Source: Herbaspirillum sp. LeCh32-8 (GTDB taxonomy: Bacteria > Pseudomonadota > Gammaproteobacteria > Burkholderiales > Burkholderiaceae_D). Taken from it: a DNA stretch of 64,000 nucleotides. Of the stretch, positions 8,925-17,304 are shown piece after piece. Location of the stretch: contig NZ_JAGIPZ010000001.1 in assembly GCF_017814915.1 (NCBI RefSeq), positions 621,559 to 685,558 on the forward strand. Direction: 5' to 3'. The translations under genes and the position numbers were made by a program. Below the pieces are notes generated by a model that was not told the origin of the DNA, did no database searches, and saw only the letters and a list, made by a program, of their open reading frames with translations. The first letter of the stretch is position 1. Every line of letters begins with the position of its first letter.

Positions 8925-10661
8925 ATGCATGAAATCTGGCTCAAATACCGGCTGCGGGTGCTCAATGCCTGCCGCGTCTCGGAAAGCCATTCGATGTTGT
9001 TGTGGGGCGCGTTGGCCGGTTTTGTGGGAGCGCTGGCGACAATCGCCTTCCGCGAATGCATTGCGCTGCTGCAGCAATTGCTGACCGGCCAGGACGGCAG
9101 TTTCGTCGATATCGCCAAAAACCTGCCTTGGTATATGCGGGTGCTGCTGCCCACTTGCGGCGGCGTGGTGGCGGGCTTGTTCCTGGTCTGGGCCAAGCGC
9201 ACCCCGGCCGGCGCCGGCGGCGACTATATGGAAGCGGTCGCCATCGGTGACGGCGCCATTCCCGTGCGCAACACGCTGTTGCGCAGCATCTCTTCGCTAG
9301 CCACGATTGCCTCGGGAGGCTCCATCGGTCGCGAAGGGCCGATGGTGCAGCTGGCCGCCTTGTGCGCCTCGCTGGTGGGCAAGTTCTCGCATTTCCCGGC
9401 GTCGCGCCTGCGCCTTCTGGTGGCGTGCGGCGCGGCGGCCGGCATTACCTCGGCCTATAACGCGCCGATCGCCGGCGCCTTCTTCATCACCGAGATTGTG
9501 CTCGGCTCGCTGGTGATGGAAAGCTTCGGGCCGGTGGTGGTGGCCTCGGTGGTGGCCAACATCACCATGCGCGAGCTGCCCGGCTACAAGCCATCCTATG
9601 AAATGCCGTTCTTCCCCGAGATCGCCGGCTGGGAGGTGCTGTTGTTCGTCGTGCTGGGCGTGCTGGCCGGCATGCTGGCGCCGCAGTTCCTGCGGGTGCT
9701 GGAGTTCGGCAAGGCGGCCTTCGGCAAGTTGCGGCTGCCCTTGCCGGTGCGCCTGGGCGTGGGCGGCCTGCTGGTCGGCCTGATTTCGATCCGGGTGCCG
9801 GAGGTGTGGGGCAACGGCTACAGCCTGGTCAATTCGCTGCTGCATACCACCTGGGTGTGGCAGGCGGTGCTGACGGTGCTGGTGGTCAAGGTGCTGGCAA
9901 CCTCAATTACCGTGGGTTCCGGCGCGGTGGGGGGGATTTTCACGCCGGTGCTGTTTGTCGGCGCCTCGGTGGGCTTTTTGTTTGGCGACGCGGCGCAGGC
10001 GCTGCTGCCGTTCCATGTATCGCAGCCGTTCGCCTACGCGATGGTCGGCATGGGGGCGTTTCTGGCGGCAGCGTCCAATGCGCCGCTGATGGCCATTCTG
10101 ATGATCTTCGAGATGACGCTGAGTTACCAGGTGGTGCTGCCGCTGATGCTGTCGTGCGTGCTGGCCTATGTGGTGGCGCGCGGCCTGGACGGCCGCTCGA
10201 TGTACGACATCACGCTCAAGCGCCACAAGGATGCCGAGGAGCGCCTGCGCCTGCGCGGCACCCACATGAGCGAGCTGATTCGCCCGGCTGAGACGGTGTT
10301 GCGCGAGGATGCCAGCTTGGAAGAGGTGAGCGCGGTGTTCCTCAAGTACCCGGTGAAATATGTCTACGTTGTGGACGAGCGCGAGCGCTACCAGGGGGTG
10401 GTGGCGCTGCAGGACATCACCTCCTGGCTGCTGGACAAAAAGGAGCCGGGCGGGCGCCTGGCTCGCGATTTCCTGCGGCGGCATTTCCTGCATGAAGTGA
10501 CGCCCGAGATGTCGTTGGGCGAAGCGCTGCAATTGTTCCTGGATCACCAGGGCGAGCGCCTGCCGGTGGTGGCCAGCGCCGAAGATCCGCGCCTGTTGGG
10601 GGTGGTGTTCAAGACCTCGCTGCTGGATGCGTATTTCAGGCTGGACCGCTCGGGCAACTAG
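8925..10661 (+). CDS. ClC-family chloride channel/transporter with C-terminal CBS pair (ClcB-like)
   Basis: The 578-residue protein has the ClC membrane core over about residues 20-415 and two CBS domains over about 430-575, which bind adenine nucleotides in relatives. GREGP is at 135-139 with gating glutamate E137, and GGIFTPVLF supplies the GxFxP filter loop. The first filter loop reads AGAGGDY instead of GSGIP. Aligned by eye to E. coli ClcA, the intracellular proton glutamate (E203) falls on I191 (FITEI), as in members lacking proton coupling. Anion channel function is therefore more likely than H+/Cl- exchange. It begins 12 bases after modE; a functional link to molybdate is not established. 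Confidence 0.88.
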   Translation: MHEIWLKYRLRVLNACRVSESHSMLLWGALAGFVGALATIAFRECIALLQQLLTGQDGSFVDIAKNLPWYMRVLLPTCGGVVAGLFLVWAKRTPAGAGGDYMEAVAIGDGAIPVRNTLLRSISSLATIASGGSIGREGPMVQLAALCASLVGKFSHFPASRLRLLVACGAAAGITSAYNAPIAGAFFITEIVLGSLVMESFGPVVVASVVANITMRELPGYKPSYEMPFFPEIAGWEVLLFVVLGVLAGMLAPQFLRVLEFGKAAFGKLRLPLPVRLGVGGLLVGLISIRVPEVWGNGYSLVNSLLHTTWVWQAVLTVLVVKVLATSITVGSGAVGGIFTPVLFVGASVGFLFGDAAQALLPFHVSQPFAYAMVGMGAFLAAASNAPLMAILMIFEMTLSYQVVLPLMLSCVLAYVVARGLDGRSMYDITLKRHKDAEERLRLRGTHMSELIRPAETVLREDASLEEVSAVFLKYPVKYVYVVDERERYQGVVALQDITSWLLDKKEPGGRLARDFLRRHFLHEVTPEMSLGEALQLFLDHQGERLPVVASAEDPRLLGVVFKTSLLDAYFRLDRSGN

Positions 10662-10915
10662 GCGGCGTAATTCCCTGTTAATTATTTTCAGGCGCTGTTG
10701 CCGTCGGCGCTGGCTCGCATCTTCAGGCCGGGCGCGGCTTCCCCCTCCGGCAAGGCTGGCGCGGGCATCGGCAACTGCTGTTTCTTTGTAACAAAAACGG
10801 GACGGCGGGCCTAAGCCACTCGTATCCTTGCTAGAATGCCAAACGTTTTCCTCTGTCGGACGGCGGCATTGCGCCGACTCGTGCGATTTCCAACCCCTTC
10901 TAATACGAATTCCAA

Positions 10916-11803
10916 ATGCTGAGTTATCGCCACGCTTTTCATGCCGGCAATCACGCCGACGTCCTGAAGCACATGGTGGTGATTCAATTGATGCGCTACC
11001 TTGGGCAGAAAGACACTGCCTACATGGTCATCGACACGCACGCCGGCGCCGGCGTGTATGCGCTCGATGGCGACTACGCCAGCAAGAACGCAGAATACGA
11101 AACCGGCATCGCCCGCCTGTGGAACCGCGACGACCTGCCGGAAGCGGTGCAAGAGTACGTCGACGTGGTCAAGTCGCTCAATCCGAGCGGCAAGATGCGT
11201 TATTACCCCGGCTCGCCGTACTGCGCCGAGAAGACCATGCGCGACCAGGATCGCCTGCGTCTGTTTGAGTTGCACCCGACCGAGGTCAAGGTGCTGGACC
11301 AGAATTTCCGCAAGCTCGAAGAACACGCCGCAGCGCAAGGCCAGCGCCCGAGCGCGCGCGGCAAGCGCGTGATGGTGCAAAAAGGCGACGGCTTCCTGGC
11401 GTTGAAGGCGATGCTGCCGCCGCCGTCACGCCGCGGCTTGGTGCTGATCGATCCCCCTTATGAAGACAAGCGCGATTACGCGCGCACGGTCGAAGTGCTG
11501 CGCGATGCGCTGACGCGCTTCCCGACCGGCATGTATGCGGTGTGGTATCCGGTCCTGCAGCGCAACGAGTCGATCCAGCTGCCCGAGCGCCTCAAGCGCC
11601 TGGGCGCCAAGAGCTGGCTGCACGTCACGCTGGCCATTCACGGCCCGGCGCCGGACGGTTTCGGCTTGCACAACAGCGGCATGTTCATCCTCAATCCGCC
11701 GTGGACGCTGGAGCCGATGCTGCGCGAGCTGATGCCTTACCTGGTCGACGTGCTGGGTGTAGACGAGAGCGCCGGCTTTGTCCTCGAATCGGGGGAAGTA
11801 TGA
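10916..11803 (+). CDS. rlmJ: 23S rRNA (adenine(2030)-N6)-methyltransferase RlmJ
   Basis: Methylates A2030 of 23S rRNA with S-adenosylmethionine. The opening MLSYRHAFHAGNHADVLKH is the RlmJ signature, THAGAGVY is the SAM-binding loop, and VLIDPPYED carries the DPPY catalytic motif of N6-adenine methyltransferases. At 295 residues it is slightly longer than E. coli RlmJ (280). It stands alone between the ClC gene and the EAL-HDOD gene. Confidence 0.95.
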   Translation: MLSYRHAFHAGNHADVLKHMVVIQLMRYLGQKDTAYMVIDTHAGAGVYALDGDYASKNAEYETGIARLWNRDDLPEAVQEYVDVVKSLNPSGKMRYYPGSPYCAEKTMRDQDRLRLFELHPTEVKVLDQNFRKLEEHAAAQGQRPSARGKRVMVQKGDGFLALKAMLPPPSRRGLVLIDPPYEDKRDYARTVEVLRDALTRFPTGMYAVWYPVLQRNESIQLPERLKRLGAKSWLHVTLAIHGPAPDGFGLHNSGMFILNPPWTLEPMLRELMPYLVDVLGVDESAGFVLESGEV

Positions 11804-11875
11804 CGACTGCTCATTCGTTGCGCATGAGTATTTATGATTTTTTTGATGTTGATAGTTTCCCGCATGGTGGAAGCG

Positions 11876-11890
11876 ATGCCGAATCGGCAT
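11876..11890. promoter_or_regulatory. Palindrome abutting a -10 element, candidate operator of the EAL-HDOD gene
   Basis: ATGCCGAATCGGCAT is a perfect palindrome around a central A. Its last base begins TACAAT (11890-11895), a good sigma-70 -10 hexamer 59 bases before the next start codon. A protein bound here would block that promoter. The region 11804-11954 is AT-rich for this window. Confidence 0.45.
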
Positions 11891-11954
11891 ACAATGTCGG
11901 GATTGCTCAAAATAAAGAATCATTGCATCGCTTGGGGTAACTAAAATAACAACC

Positions 11955-13298
11955 ATGCCTGATCAGTCATCTGACAATTCCAACGCCGCGCAGCACGCCC
12001 TGGATTTCTTCCTGGCACGCCAGCCCATCCTGAACCGCGAGCAGGATCTGATCGGCTACGAGCTGCTGTTTCGCAGCGCCGCGTTCGGTCCGGCCAACGT
12101 CAAGGACGGCGTGACGGCGACGGCGGCGGTGATTGCGCACGCGTCCGAACTGGGGCTGTCAAACGTCATCGGCAACCTGCAGGGCTTCATCAACGTCGAT
12201 GCGGCAGTGCTGATGAGCGACTTCATCTACTTCCTGCCGGCCGACAAGGTGGTGCTGGAAATCCTGGAAACGGTGCGGGTCACCCCGGAACTGGTGACGC
12301 GCGTGCGCGAGCTGGTCAAGGCGGGTTACGTGTTCGCGCTGGACGACGTGGTGGCGGAGTCGGCTGAAATCGAACAACTGCTGCCGATGATCAAGATCAT
12401 CAAGATCGACGTGATGGAAGTCGATCCCAGCAAGCTGCTGAAGCTGTCGGTGCATTTCAAGCGCGCGCAGAAGGAGCTGCTGGCCGAAAAGGTCGAGACG
12501 CTGGAGCAGTTCAACGATTGCGTGACCTTCGGCTTCGATTATTTCCAGGGCTATTACTTCGCCAAGCCCATGATCTTGCAGGGCAAGAAGCTGGAAGCGT
12601 CGAAAGTGGTGATCATGCACCTGTTGACGCTGCTGGTGCGCAACGTCGACAACGGCGAGATCGTGCGCTACATCAAGCGCGACGTGGCGCTCAGCCTGAC
12701 GCTGCTGCGCCTGGTCAATACGCCCGTGTACGGCTTCCAGAAATTCATTGATTCGCTCGGCCAGGCGCTGATCGTGCTGGGTCGCCGCCAGTTGAAGCGC
12801 TGGCTGCAGATCCTGCTGTACGCCAACACCGAGAAGGACAAGGCCGCGCTGTCGCCGCTGATGATCCTGGCCGCTACGCGCGGCAAGATGTTGGAGTTGA
12901 TCACGGCCAAGCTGCGTCCCGGCCGCCGCAAGATGTCGGAGATGGCCTTCACGGTCGGCATCATGTCGCTGGTCGATGCGCTGTTCGGCATGAGCATGGA
13001 AAGCGTGCTGCGCCAGATCACCGTCAGCACCGAAATCCGCGAAGCGCTGCTGCGTCGCACCGGCTTTTACGGCATGGCCCTGAAGCTGGTCGAGTGCACC
13101 GAGCAGCGTGAGCAGGATCAGGAGGAAATGCAGCGTCTGCTCGACGAGCTGCAGCTGTCGGCCGACGATTTCTTTGAAGCGGAAAAGTACGCCTTCGAGT
13201 GGGGCAACAGCATCTCCACCAACAACGTTGGCCAGTCGGCCAATGTGTCGATGGCGCCGCCGCCGGACGGCTACATCGACGACGATGACGACGATTGA
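11955..13298 (+). CDS. EAL-HDOD signalling protein (YuxH-like)
   Basis: The 447-residue protein joins a degenerate EAL domain (about residues 15-210) to an HDOD domain (about 215-400). The EAL signature is ELLFR at 36-40 instead of EALLR and the downstream DDFGTG loop is ALDDVV, so phosphodiesterase activity is unlikely and cyclic-di-GMP binding or none is expected. The HDOD part contains LTLLRLVNTPVYGF and LGRRQLKRWLQILLY, typical of this output domain. The tail ends in six aspartates. A paralogue lies at 26555-27754. A strong terminator follows. Confidence 0.88.
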   Translation: MPDQSSDNSNAAQHALDFFLARQPILNREQDLIGYELLFRSAAFGPANVKDGVTATAAVIAHASELGLSNVIGNLQGFINVDAAVLMSDFIYFLPADKVVLEILETVRVTPELVTRVRELVKAGYVFALDDVVAESAEIEQLLPMIKIIKIDVMEVDPSKLLKLSVHFKRAQKELLAEKVETLEQFNDCVTFGFDYFQGYYFAKPMILQGKKLEASKVVIMHLLTLLVRNVDNGEIVRYIKRDVALSLTLLRLVNTPVYGFQKFIDSLGQALIVLGRRQLKRWLQILLYANTEKDKAALSPLMILAATRGKMLELITAKLRPGRRKMSEMAFTVGIMSLVDALFGMSMESVLRQITVSTEIREALLRRTGFYGMALKLVECTEQREQDQEEMQRLLDELQLSADDFFEAEKYAFEWGNSISTNNVGQSANVSMAPPPDGYIDDDDDD

Positions 13299-13328
13299 AT
13301 CAAGGTCGTGCCGGATGAGGTGATGAAC

Positions 13329-13358
13329 AAAAGGCTGCTGTCGAAGCAGCCTTTTTCA
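13329..13358 (+). terminator. Intrinsic terminator after the EAL-HDOD gene
   Basis: An 11-base stem (13329-13339 with 13345-13355) and five-base loop run into T residues, about 30 bases after the stop codon. Confidence 0.85.
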
Positions 13359-13441
13359 TTTCTGCTGGATCTCTGTTTTATGTCTTCTTGTTTCCGGCCT
13401 TGCAGGCCGTGACGCCACAACGGCAAGGCGCGACGACGAAT

Positions 13442-14047
13442 TCAGTGCGAGCGATATTTCTTCATGCGCGCGGCCAGCCGCCGCAACAGGCGCGCCAGCC
13501 GGCTGCCTTCGGGACGGGTCTTCCAGCGCGCGGCGAAGCGGCGCAGCGAGCGCTTGAGCGTCGCCAGCAAGGCGTGCGCCTGGCGCCAGCCGGCGCTGGC
13601 ATGCAATTGCGCGATCACCCTGTCCTTGAAGGCCAGCAAGCGGTCATGGGCGCGCTGGAACCATGCCAGCGACAACAGGCTGCGCCGCGTCAGCGCGTAG
13701 ATGCGCGCCACCAGCGCGGTGCCGAATATCTTGGCGGCGAGGATGATGAGCAGGCCCAGCGTGGGGTGGCCGTGGGTGATGGAGAGCAGCGCCAGGATCT
13801 TGACCGGCAGCAGCAATAGCGTGGGCGCCAGGAAGATCAGCAGCGCGGCATAGGGCGAGAGCCGCTCCACCCAGCGTTGCAGCCGAATCAGGAACGGCCA
13901 GGCAGGAATGCGCGCCAGCACGGCCTGGGTGACATCCCACAGCCACTCCTCCAGCATCAGCAGCAGCGCGGCCGTGTAGATCAGCGGCGCCAGCAGCCGG
14001 CGCCGCCATTTGGCATGGCGCGGCGGCGGTGGCGTGGGTTGCGGCAC
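13442..14047 (-). CDS. Hypothetical membrane protein
   Basis: A 201-residue protein of unrecognised family. It has hydrophobic segments near residues 20-35, 65-90 and 95-115 (LLIFLAPTLLLLPVKILALL and LGLLIILAAKIFGTALVA) and a very basic, amphipathic C-terminal half rich in Arg and Leu that should stay in the cytoplasm. The N terminus is proline-rich. It starts nine bases after the methylglyoxal synthase gene on the same strand, so the two are probably cotranscribed. No function can be assigned. Confidence 0.7.
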   Translation of the reverse strand: MPQPTPPPPRHAKWRRRLLAPLIYTAALLLMLEEWLWDVTQAVLARIPAWPFLIRLQRWVERLSPYAALLIFLAPTLLLLPVKILALLSITHGHPTLGLLIILAAKIFGTALVARIYALTRRSLLSLAWFQRAHDRLLAFKDRVIAQLHASAGWRQAHALLATLKRSLRRFAARWKTRPEGSRLARLLRRLAARMKKYRSH

Positions 14048-14056
14048 GGAAGGGCC

Positions 14057-14947
14057 TCAGACCTGGCGGGCCTTGATCAGCGACAGCCAGCGGTCGCCCC
14101 ACTTGATGTCGCTCATGCAGGAAGCGTAGTCGGTCACCACGCGCGCGGCGCGCTCCAGCAGCTGGATGTCGGCTTCGTGCTGGCGCGCCACGTGCGGGTC
14201 TTCCAGGAACAGGACGCGGCGGCACTGGCGCTCCAGGATCAGCTCGGCGATCTGGGCGTCGCCGCCCAAGGGGCCGGAGAGGAAGGGCTTGACCCAGTTG
14301 CGGCCGGCTTCGCCCTTGATTTTCATGGCCAGCTGGTTCAGCAGGCCGCCGGTGGTGCCGGTGGCGCAGCGGAAGGCGAACTTGTCGAGCACCTCGAAGT
14401 GTTTCTCGGCCAGCTCCAGCATGCGCGACTTCATGGCGTCGTGGGCGATCAGGGCGATGCCTTCCTGGCCCAGCTTGTAGCGCTCGTCAAAGGCCGGGTC
14501 GGGCGCTTCGCCGTTGGCGATGGATTCCAGCTCGAACCACTCTTGGGCGCCGGCCAGCGTCGACAGGAAGGGCTTGCCGTGGATCACGCACTGGCGCTTG
14601 AGCGCCACCGCCTCGGGGAAGGTGGAGGAGGGGTCGACCGGGTCGATCAGATAGATCACGGCGTCCAGCGTGCGCTCTGGATCGGCATCCACGGTGCGCG
14701 AGACCAGTTTCATCAGCCCGCCCTGGCGCCCGTACGGGAAGCGCACCAGGTGGGGGTAACCCGGCAACAGGTCCATCTGGCCGATGGCGTCGAGTGTGCG
14801 GCCGACCACGATCAGCTCGGGCTGCAACGTCTCGATGCGGCGGCGCGAGCCGGTCAGCAGCTGAACCAGCGCGGAGTCGGGGGCGTCCTGATGGGTGCGG
14901 TTGGCAATGAGGCCGATGCGGTAGCGGGGGGCGATGGAGGAAGGCAT
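14057..14947 (-). CDS. mgsA: Methylglyoxal synthase with a degenerate N-terminal copy of the domain
   Basis: MgsA converts dihydroxyacetone phosphate to methylglyoxal plus phosphate, a glycolytic bypass under phosphate stress. The usual enzyme is about 150 residues; this one is 296. Residues 160-285 form a complete MGS domain: ALIAHD (D170), ATGTTG phosphate loop 195-200, SGPLGGD ending in the catalytic-type D230, and ED250/H257/D260 matching the DP..H.D cluster. Residues 8-140 repeat the fold (LIANRT, VVGRTLDA, PYGRQGG, IDPVD), but the GGD aspartate and the His are gone. I infer one active and one structural or regulatory half. It is divergent from greB. Confidence 0.85.
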   Translation of the reverse strand: MPSSIAPRYRIGLIANRTHQDAPDSALVQLLTGSRRRIETLQPELIVVGRTLDAIGQMDLLPGYPHLVRFPYGRQGGLMKLVSRTVDADPERTLDAVIYLIDPVDPSSTFPEAVALKRQCVIHGKPFLSTLAGAQEWFELESIANGEAPDPAFDERYKLGQEGIALIAHDAMKSRMLELAEKHFEVLDKFAFRCATGTTGGLLNQLAMKIKGEAGRNWVKPFLSGPLGGDAQIAELILERQCRRVLFLEDPHVARQHEADIQLLERAARVVTDYASCMSDIKWGDRWLSLIKARQV

Positions 14948-15185
14948 GGATGAGCGCGTATAAGGGCTAGGCTGGGCTGGTGAGCAGGGGCGATGAGATG
15001 AGGATTATCGCCGAGCGCGGCGCAAAGGGCGAGGGGGCGGCGCAGAAAAGCGCACGACGCGCCCGACGTACACCGCCGCGGCGAGTGCAACTGTACCTTC
15101 GTCGCGCCCGCCATGCGGCTACAATGTGGTTTGACCTTCGCACCCGATCAGCGGGCGCGGCAAGCATATCCGGACTGAATACAGC

Positions 15186-15743
15186 ATGAACAAGGCGTTT
15201 GTAAAAGAATCCGACGGCGGCGACGACGATGACGGGATCGCGTTGCCGGCCATCCCTGCCGGCTCCAAGAACTACATGACGCCGCAGGGCCACCAGCGTA
15301 TCAAGGACGAGCTGCTGCACCTGATCGACGAGGAGCGGCCGGAGGTGGTCAAGATCGTGTCCTGGGCCGCCTCCAATGGCGACCGCTCGGAGAACGGCGA
15401 CTATCTCTACGGCAAGAAGCGCCTGCGCGAGATCGACCGCCGCATCCGCTTCCTGACCAAGCGCCTGGACCTGGCCGAGGTGGTCGACCCAGCCGTGCAC
15501 CACGGCAGCGACCAGATCTTTTTCGGCGCCACCATCACCTACGAGAACCAGCGCGGGGAAGAGCACACGGTGACCATCGTCGGCATCGACGAGCTGGATC
15601 CCTTGAAGGGCAAGATCAGCTGGATTTCGCCGGTGGCGCGCGCGCTGACCAAGGCGCGCGAGGGGGATGAGGTGGTGCTGCAGACGCCGTCCGGCGTGGA
15701 GCAGCTGACCATTCTTGAAGTGAGCTATCCGGCCCCGCAGTAA
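15186..15743 (+). CDS. greB: Transcription elongation factor GreB
   Basis: GreB enters the secondary channel of RNA polymerase and stimulates cleavage of backtracked RNA. The 185-residue protein has an N-terminal coiled-coil hairpin (about residues 30-100) with GDRSENGDYLYGKKRLREID, where the acidic tip residues act, and a C-terminal FKBP-like domain (about 105-185) with the family-like ISWISPVARAL. An extra stretch of about 30 residues rich in Asp (GGDDDDG) precedes the core. It is divergent from mgsA. TACAAT at 15119-15124 is a plausible -10 element. Confidence 0.95.
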   Translation: MNKAFVKESDGGDDDDGIALPAIPAGSKNYMTPQGHQRIKDELLHLIDEERPEVVKIVSWAASNGDRSENGDYLYGKKRLREIDRRIRFLTKRLDLAEVVDPAVHHGSDQIFFGATITYENQRGEEHTVTIVGIDELDPLKGKISWISPVARALTKAREGDEVVLQTPSGVEQLTILEVSYPAPQ

Positions 15744-15875
15744 GCGCGGCCGCGCCAATACCGATCCAATCGAGGACGAGGAGCCCGGCATGCCCATTGG
15801 CTTGCCGGAACAACATGACTGCGAGCGCCGCCGACGGCGCCACGTTAACAACATCCAACTGTCCACGGGAACACC

Positions 15876-17216
15876 ATGTCCATCGTCTTTGCCAGCCTGA
15901 ATCATCCGCAACGCGTCGTCCTGGCGGCCGAGGTGCATTCGCGGCCTTTCCTGCAGCTCACGCGCTCAGAAACGCTCACGCACCTGGCCGTCTACGTGCG
16001 CGAAGACGGCAACGGCAGCCAGCACGCGCGGGCCCAGCATGCCTTGCTGGACGCCTTGTGCGCGCACTTCGGCGTGGTGGCGCCGGGCGCCGAAGCCAAG
16101 CACTTCTATCACGACTTTGGCCGCTTCCGCCTGAAGTGGGAGTGTCACACCGAGTTCGCCACTTACACCTTCGCCCAGGCGCACGAGGACGAACTCTCCA
16201 CCACGGAGGCCTTCGCCCGCGCGCCGCTGACGCATATTCCGCAGCAATGGCTGCTGTCGCTGCAGGGCAAGTTGATGGTGGCCGCGCACGTCGTGGTTGA
16301 GCCCGGCGCCGACGACACGGCGGCCACCGCGCGCAACATGCAGCGCATCTTCGAGGGCAAGCTGATGAGTTCCAGCAAGGTGCTGCAGGGCGGCGAGATC
16401 TGGACCGACTTCCAGATCCAGTCGGACGGCTTCTCGCGCTTCGTGGTACGCGACATCGGCCTGCGCGAGCTGCAGGGCGGTCGCCTGGCCCAGCGTATCC
16501 TGGAGATCGAAACCTATCGCATGATGGCGCTCTTGGGCTTGCCGCATGCGCAGCAGTCCGGCCCCTTGCTGAACCAGATCGAAGGCGACCTGGCGGCCCT
16601 GACCGCCGCCATGGTGCAGTCCGAGCAGTCGACCGGCGGCACGCCCGAGCAGCAGGCCGAGGACGAGCGCGTGCTGCACAAGATCACCGGCCTGGCGGCG
16701 CGCATCGAGAAACTGTCGCTGGAGAACAGCTACCGCTTTTCGGCCTCGCAGGCTTACTTCCGGCTGGTGCAGGCGCGCATCGAAGAGTTGCGCGAGCAGC
16801 GCATCGAAGGCGTGCCGACCATCGGCGAATTCATGGAGCGCCGGCTGATGCCGGCTATGAACACCTGCCAGGCGATCGCGCATCGGCAGGAAGCGCTGGC
16901 CGAGCGTATCGCCCATACCAACGACTTGCTGCGCACCCGCATCGGCATCGTGCAGGAGCAGCAGAACCGCCAGATCCTGGAGTCGATGAATGCCCGTGCG
17001 GCCCAGCAGCTGAAGCTGCAGCAGGCGGTGGAGGGCTTGTCGGTGGCAGCCATCTCGTATTACGTGATCGGCCTGATCGGCTATGCCGGCAAGGCCGCCA
17101 AGGCGGCCGGACTGCCGATCAATCCGGACCTGGCCACCGGGCTGGTGGTGCCGGTGGTGGCGGCCTGCGTGTGGCTGGGCTTGCGCCGCATGCACAAGGG
17201 ACTGGGGCATCATTAA
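15876..17216 (+). CDS. DUF3422 family protein
   Basis: A 446-residue protein recognised as DUF3422 from its opening HPQRVVLAAEVHSRPF and the central KVLQGGEIWTDFQI and RDIGLRELQGGRLAQRILE motifs. About residues 240-370 are helical and probably coiled, followed by two hydrophobic segments near 380-400 and 412-432 that should anchor the protein by its C terminus in the inner membrane. No biochemical role is known for the family. It follows greB after 130 bases and ends at a bidirectional terminator. Confidence 0.85.
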   Translation: MSIVFASLNHPQRVVLAAEVHSRPFLQLTRSETLTHLAVYVREDGNGSQHARAQHALLDALCAHFGVVAPGAEAKHFYHDFGRFRLKWECHTEFATYTFAQAHEDELSTTEAFARAPLTHIPQQWLLSLQGKLMVAAHVVVEPGADDTAATARNMQRIFEGKLMSSSKVLQGGEIWTDFQIQSDGFSRFVVRDIGLRELQGGRLAQRILEIETYRMMALLGLPHAQQSGPLLNQIEGDLAALTAAMVQSEQSTGGTPEQQAEDERVLHKITGLAARIEKLSLENSYRFSASQAYFRLVQARIEELREQRIEGVPTIGEFMERRLMPAMNTCQAIAHRQEALAERIAHTNDLLRTRIGIVQEQQNRQILESMNARAAQQLKLQQAVEGLSVAAISYYVIGLIGYAGKAAKAAGLPINPDLATGLVVPVVAACVWLGLRRMHKGLGHH

Positions 17217-17242
17217 GCGTCCGTTGCCGCCGGCGAGAGCGT

Positions 17243-17286
17243 AAAAAAAACGGGGCGAACCGCTTGTGGCGGCTCGCCCCGTTTGC
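17243..17286. terminator. Bidirectional intrinsic terminator between DUF3422 and azoR
   Basis: A long GC-rich hairpin around CGGGGCGA and its complement, with an A run on the left and GTTT on the right, lies between convergent genes. The A run gives a good U tract in the leftward direction. Confidence 0.8.
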
Positions 17287-17304
17287 CTCCAGGGGAGGAT
17301 GCGA

